The position numbers and the translations under genes were made by a program. A stretch of 12,544 bases of DNA, taken from the NCBI GenBank assembly GCA_023261465.1, contig JAHFOW010000078.1:1-12544 (forward strand), read 5' to 3'. This document shows, in pieces, positions 12,181-12,544 of the stretch (within the stretch, counting starts at the first letter, position 1; every line of letters begins with the position of its first letter). This DNA is from Planctomycetota bacterium (GTDB taxonomy: Bacteria; Planctomycetota; Brocadiia; Brocadiales; Brocadiaceae). The notes beneath the pieces are model-generated. The model worked only from the letters and a program-made list of their open reading frames with translations, was not told where the DNA came from and did not search any database.

Positions 12181-12544
12181 ATGTCACAGAAAAAATATAT
12201 AGGGCTTGATATTGGCTCGGTGAGCGTAAAAGCAGTTTTGATCAATGAACATAAGGAAATCCTGGAAAACCACTATGTCCGTTCGCATGGCCAACCAGTT
12301 GAAACATTTCTTCTCGTGTTGAAAGACATGTTTAACCGAACTCACATTGATGATATTGACGGCATAGCTATTACAGGCTCAGGCGGAAAATTTGTATCTC
12401 AATTAATGAATATTGCCTTTATCAATGAGGTTGTTGCACACAGTACCGCAGCAACAACATTATATCCGGAAATTCGCACGATTATCGAGATCGGCGGTGA
12501 AGATTCAAAGCTCATGCTCGTTGAAAAGGATGAAACAACAGGGC
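12181..12544 (+). CDS. Acyl-CoA dehydratase activase, BcrAD/BadFG family (5' part)
   Basis: The first 121 codons of a gene that leaves the window. The phosphate-1 motif YIGLDIGSVSVKAVL (6-20) and IIEIGGEDSKLM (101-112) mark the ASKHA ATPases that activate 2-hydroxyacyl-CoA dehydratases or benzoyl-CoA reductases by ATP-driven electron injection. Family members occur both as about 260-residue activators and as long fused proteins over 1000 residues; this fragment cannot tell which. The cluster-binding cysteines expected near residue 125 are beyond the edge. Start: ATG12181 is chosen; GTG12169 and ATG12160 are in-frame alternatives, and the spacing from GGGGAG to ATG12181 is rather long (13 bases). 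Family is clear; the substrate system is not. Confidence 0.85.
   Translation, partial: MSQKKYIGLDIGSVSVKAVLINEHKEILENHYVRSHGQPVETFLLVLKDMFNRTHIDDIDGIAITGSGGKFVSQLMNIAFINEVVAHSTAATTLYPEIRTIIEIGGEDSKLMLVEKDETTG

Overview
The window joins two different kinds of DNA. Bases 1-3265 are an integron gene-cassette array. Four attC recombination sites (91-150, 1783-1874, 2347-2408, 3202-3265) and one half-site (2942-2968) separate short, AT-rich, same-strand cassettes. No integrase or attI is in view; either would lie left of base 1, otherwise this is an integrase-less attC cluster. From 3475 onward the sequence reads as ordinary chromosome. The housekeeping genes and a small acidic two-CxxC protein fit a planctomycete, probably an anammox bacterium (Brocadia/Kuenenia type). 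That assignment is inferred from gene content and style, not from a marker gene.

Array, left to right: the tail of an upstream cassette gene (1-84); cassette 1 (145-1868) with a P-loop ATPase of the Sll1717/FunZ type; cassette 2 (1869 to about 2402) with a two-gene unit, a DUF4258-like small protein followed by DUF2283, behind its own extended -10 promoter; cassette 3 (about 2403-3259) with a second two-gene unit ending in DUF2283, a half attC, and a small antitoxin-like protein whose reading frame runs into the last attC. The content (ATPase plus toxin-antitoxin-like pairs) is typical of stable sedentary arrays.

After the array comes an endonuclease III-like iron-sulfur HhH protein (3475-4179, +). 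A minus-strand cluster follows (7704 down to 4307): a small conserved protein overlapping the start of a glutamate mutase MutL-type ATPase by four bases, then a conserved 375-residue protein. No mutase subunit is present. The cluster is divergent from threonine synthase (7874-9208, +), and two sigma70-like promoters lie back to back at 7716-7784.

The right side carries htpX (membrane zinc protease, with its own promoter at 9321-9348), the small acidic CxxC protein, a LeuC-family dehydratase large subunit, and the first 121 codons of an acyl-CoA dehydratase activase (BcrAD/BadFG family) that runs off the window.

No rRNA, tRNA, CRISPR array, insertion sequence or clear intrinsic terminator was found. 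No gene-free stretch exceeds 300 bases. The longest gaps are 3266-3474 (distal flank of the array), 9209-9447 (htpX promoter and leader) and 12017-12180 (nothing certain).
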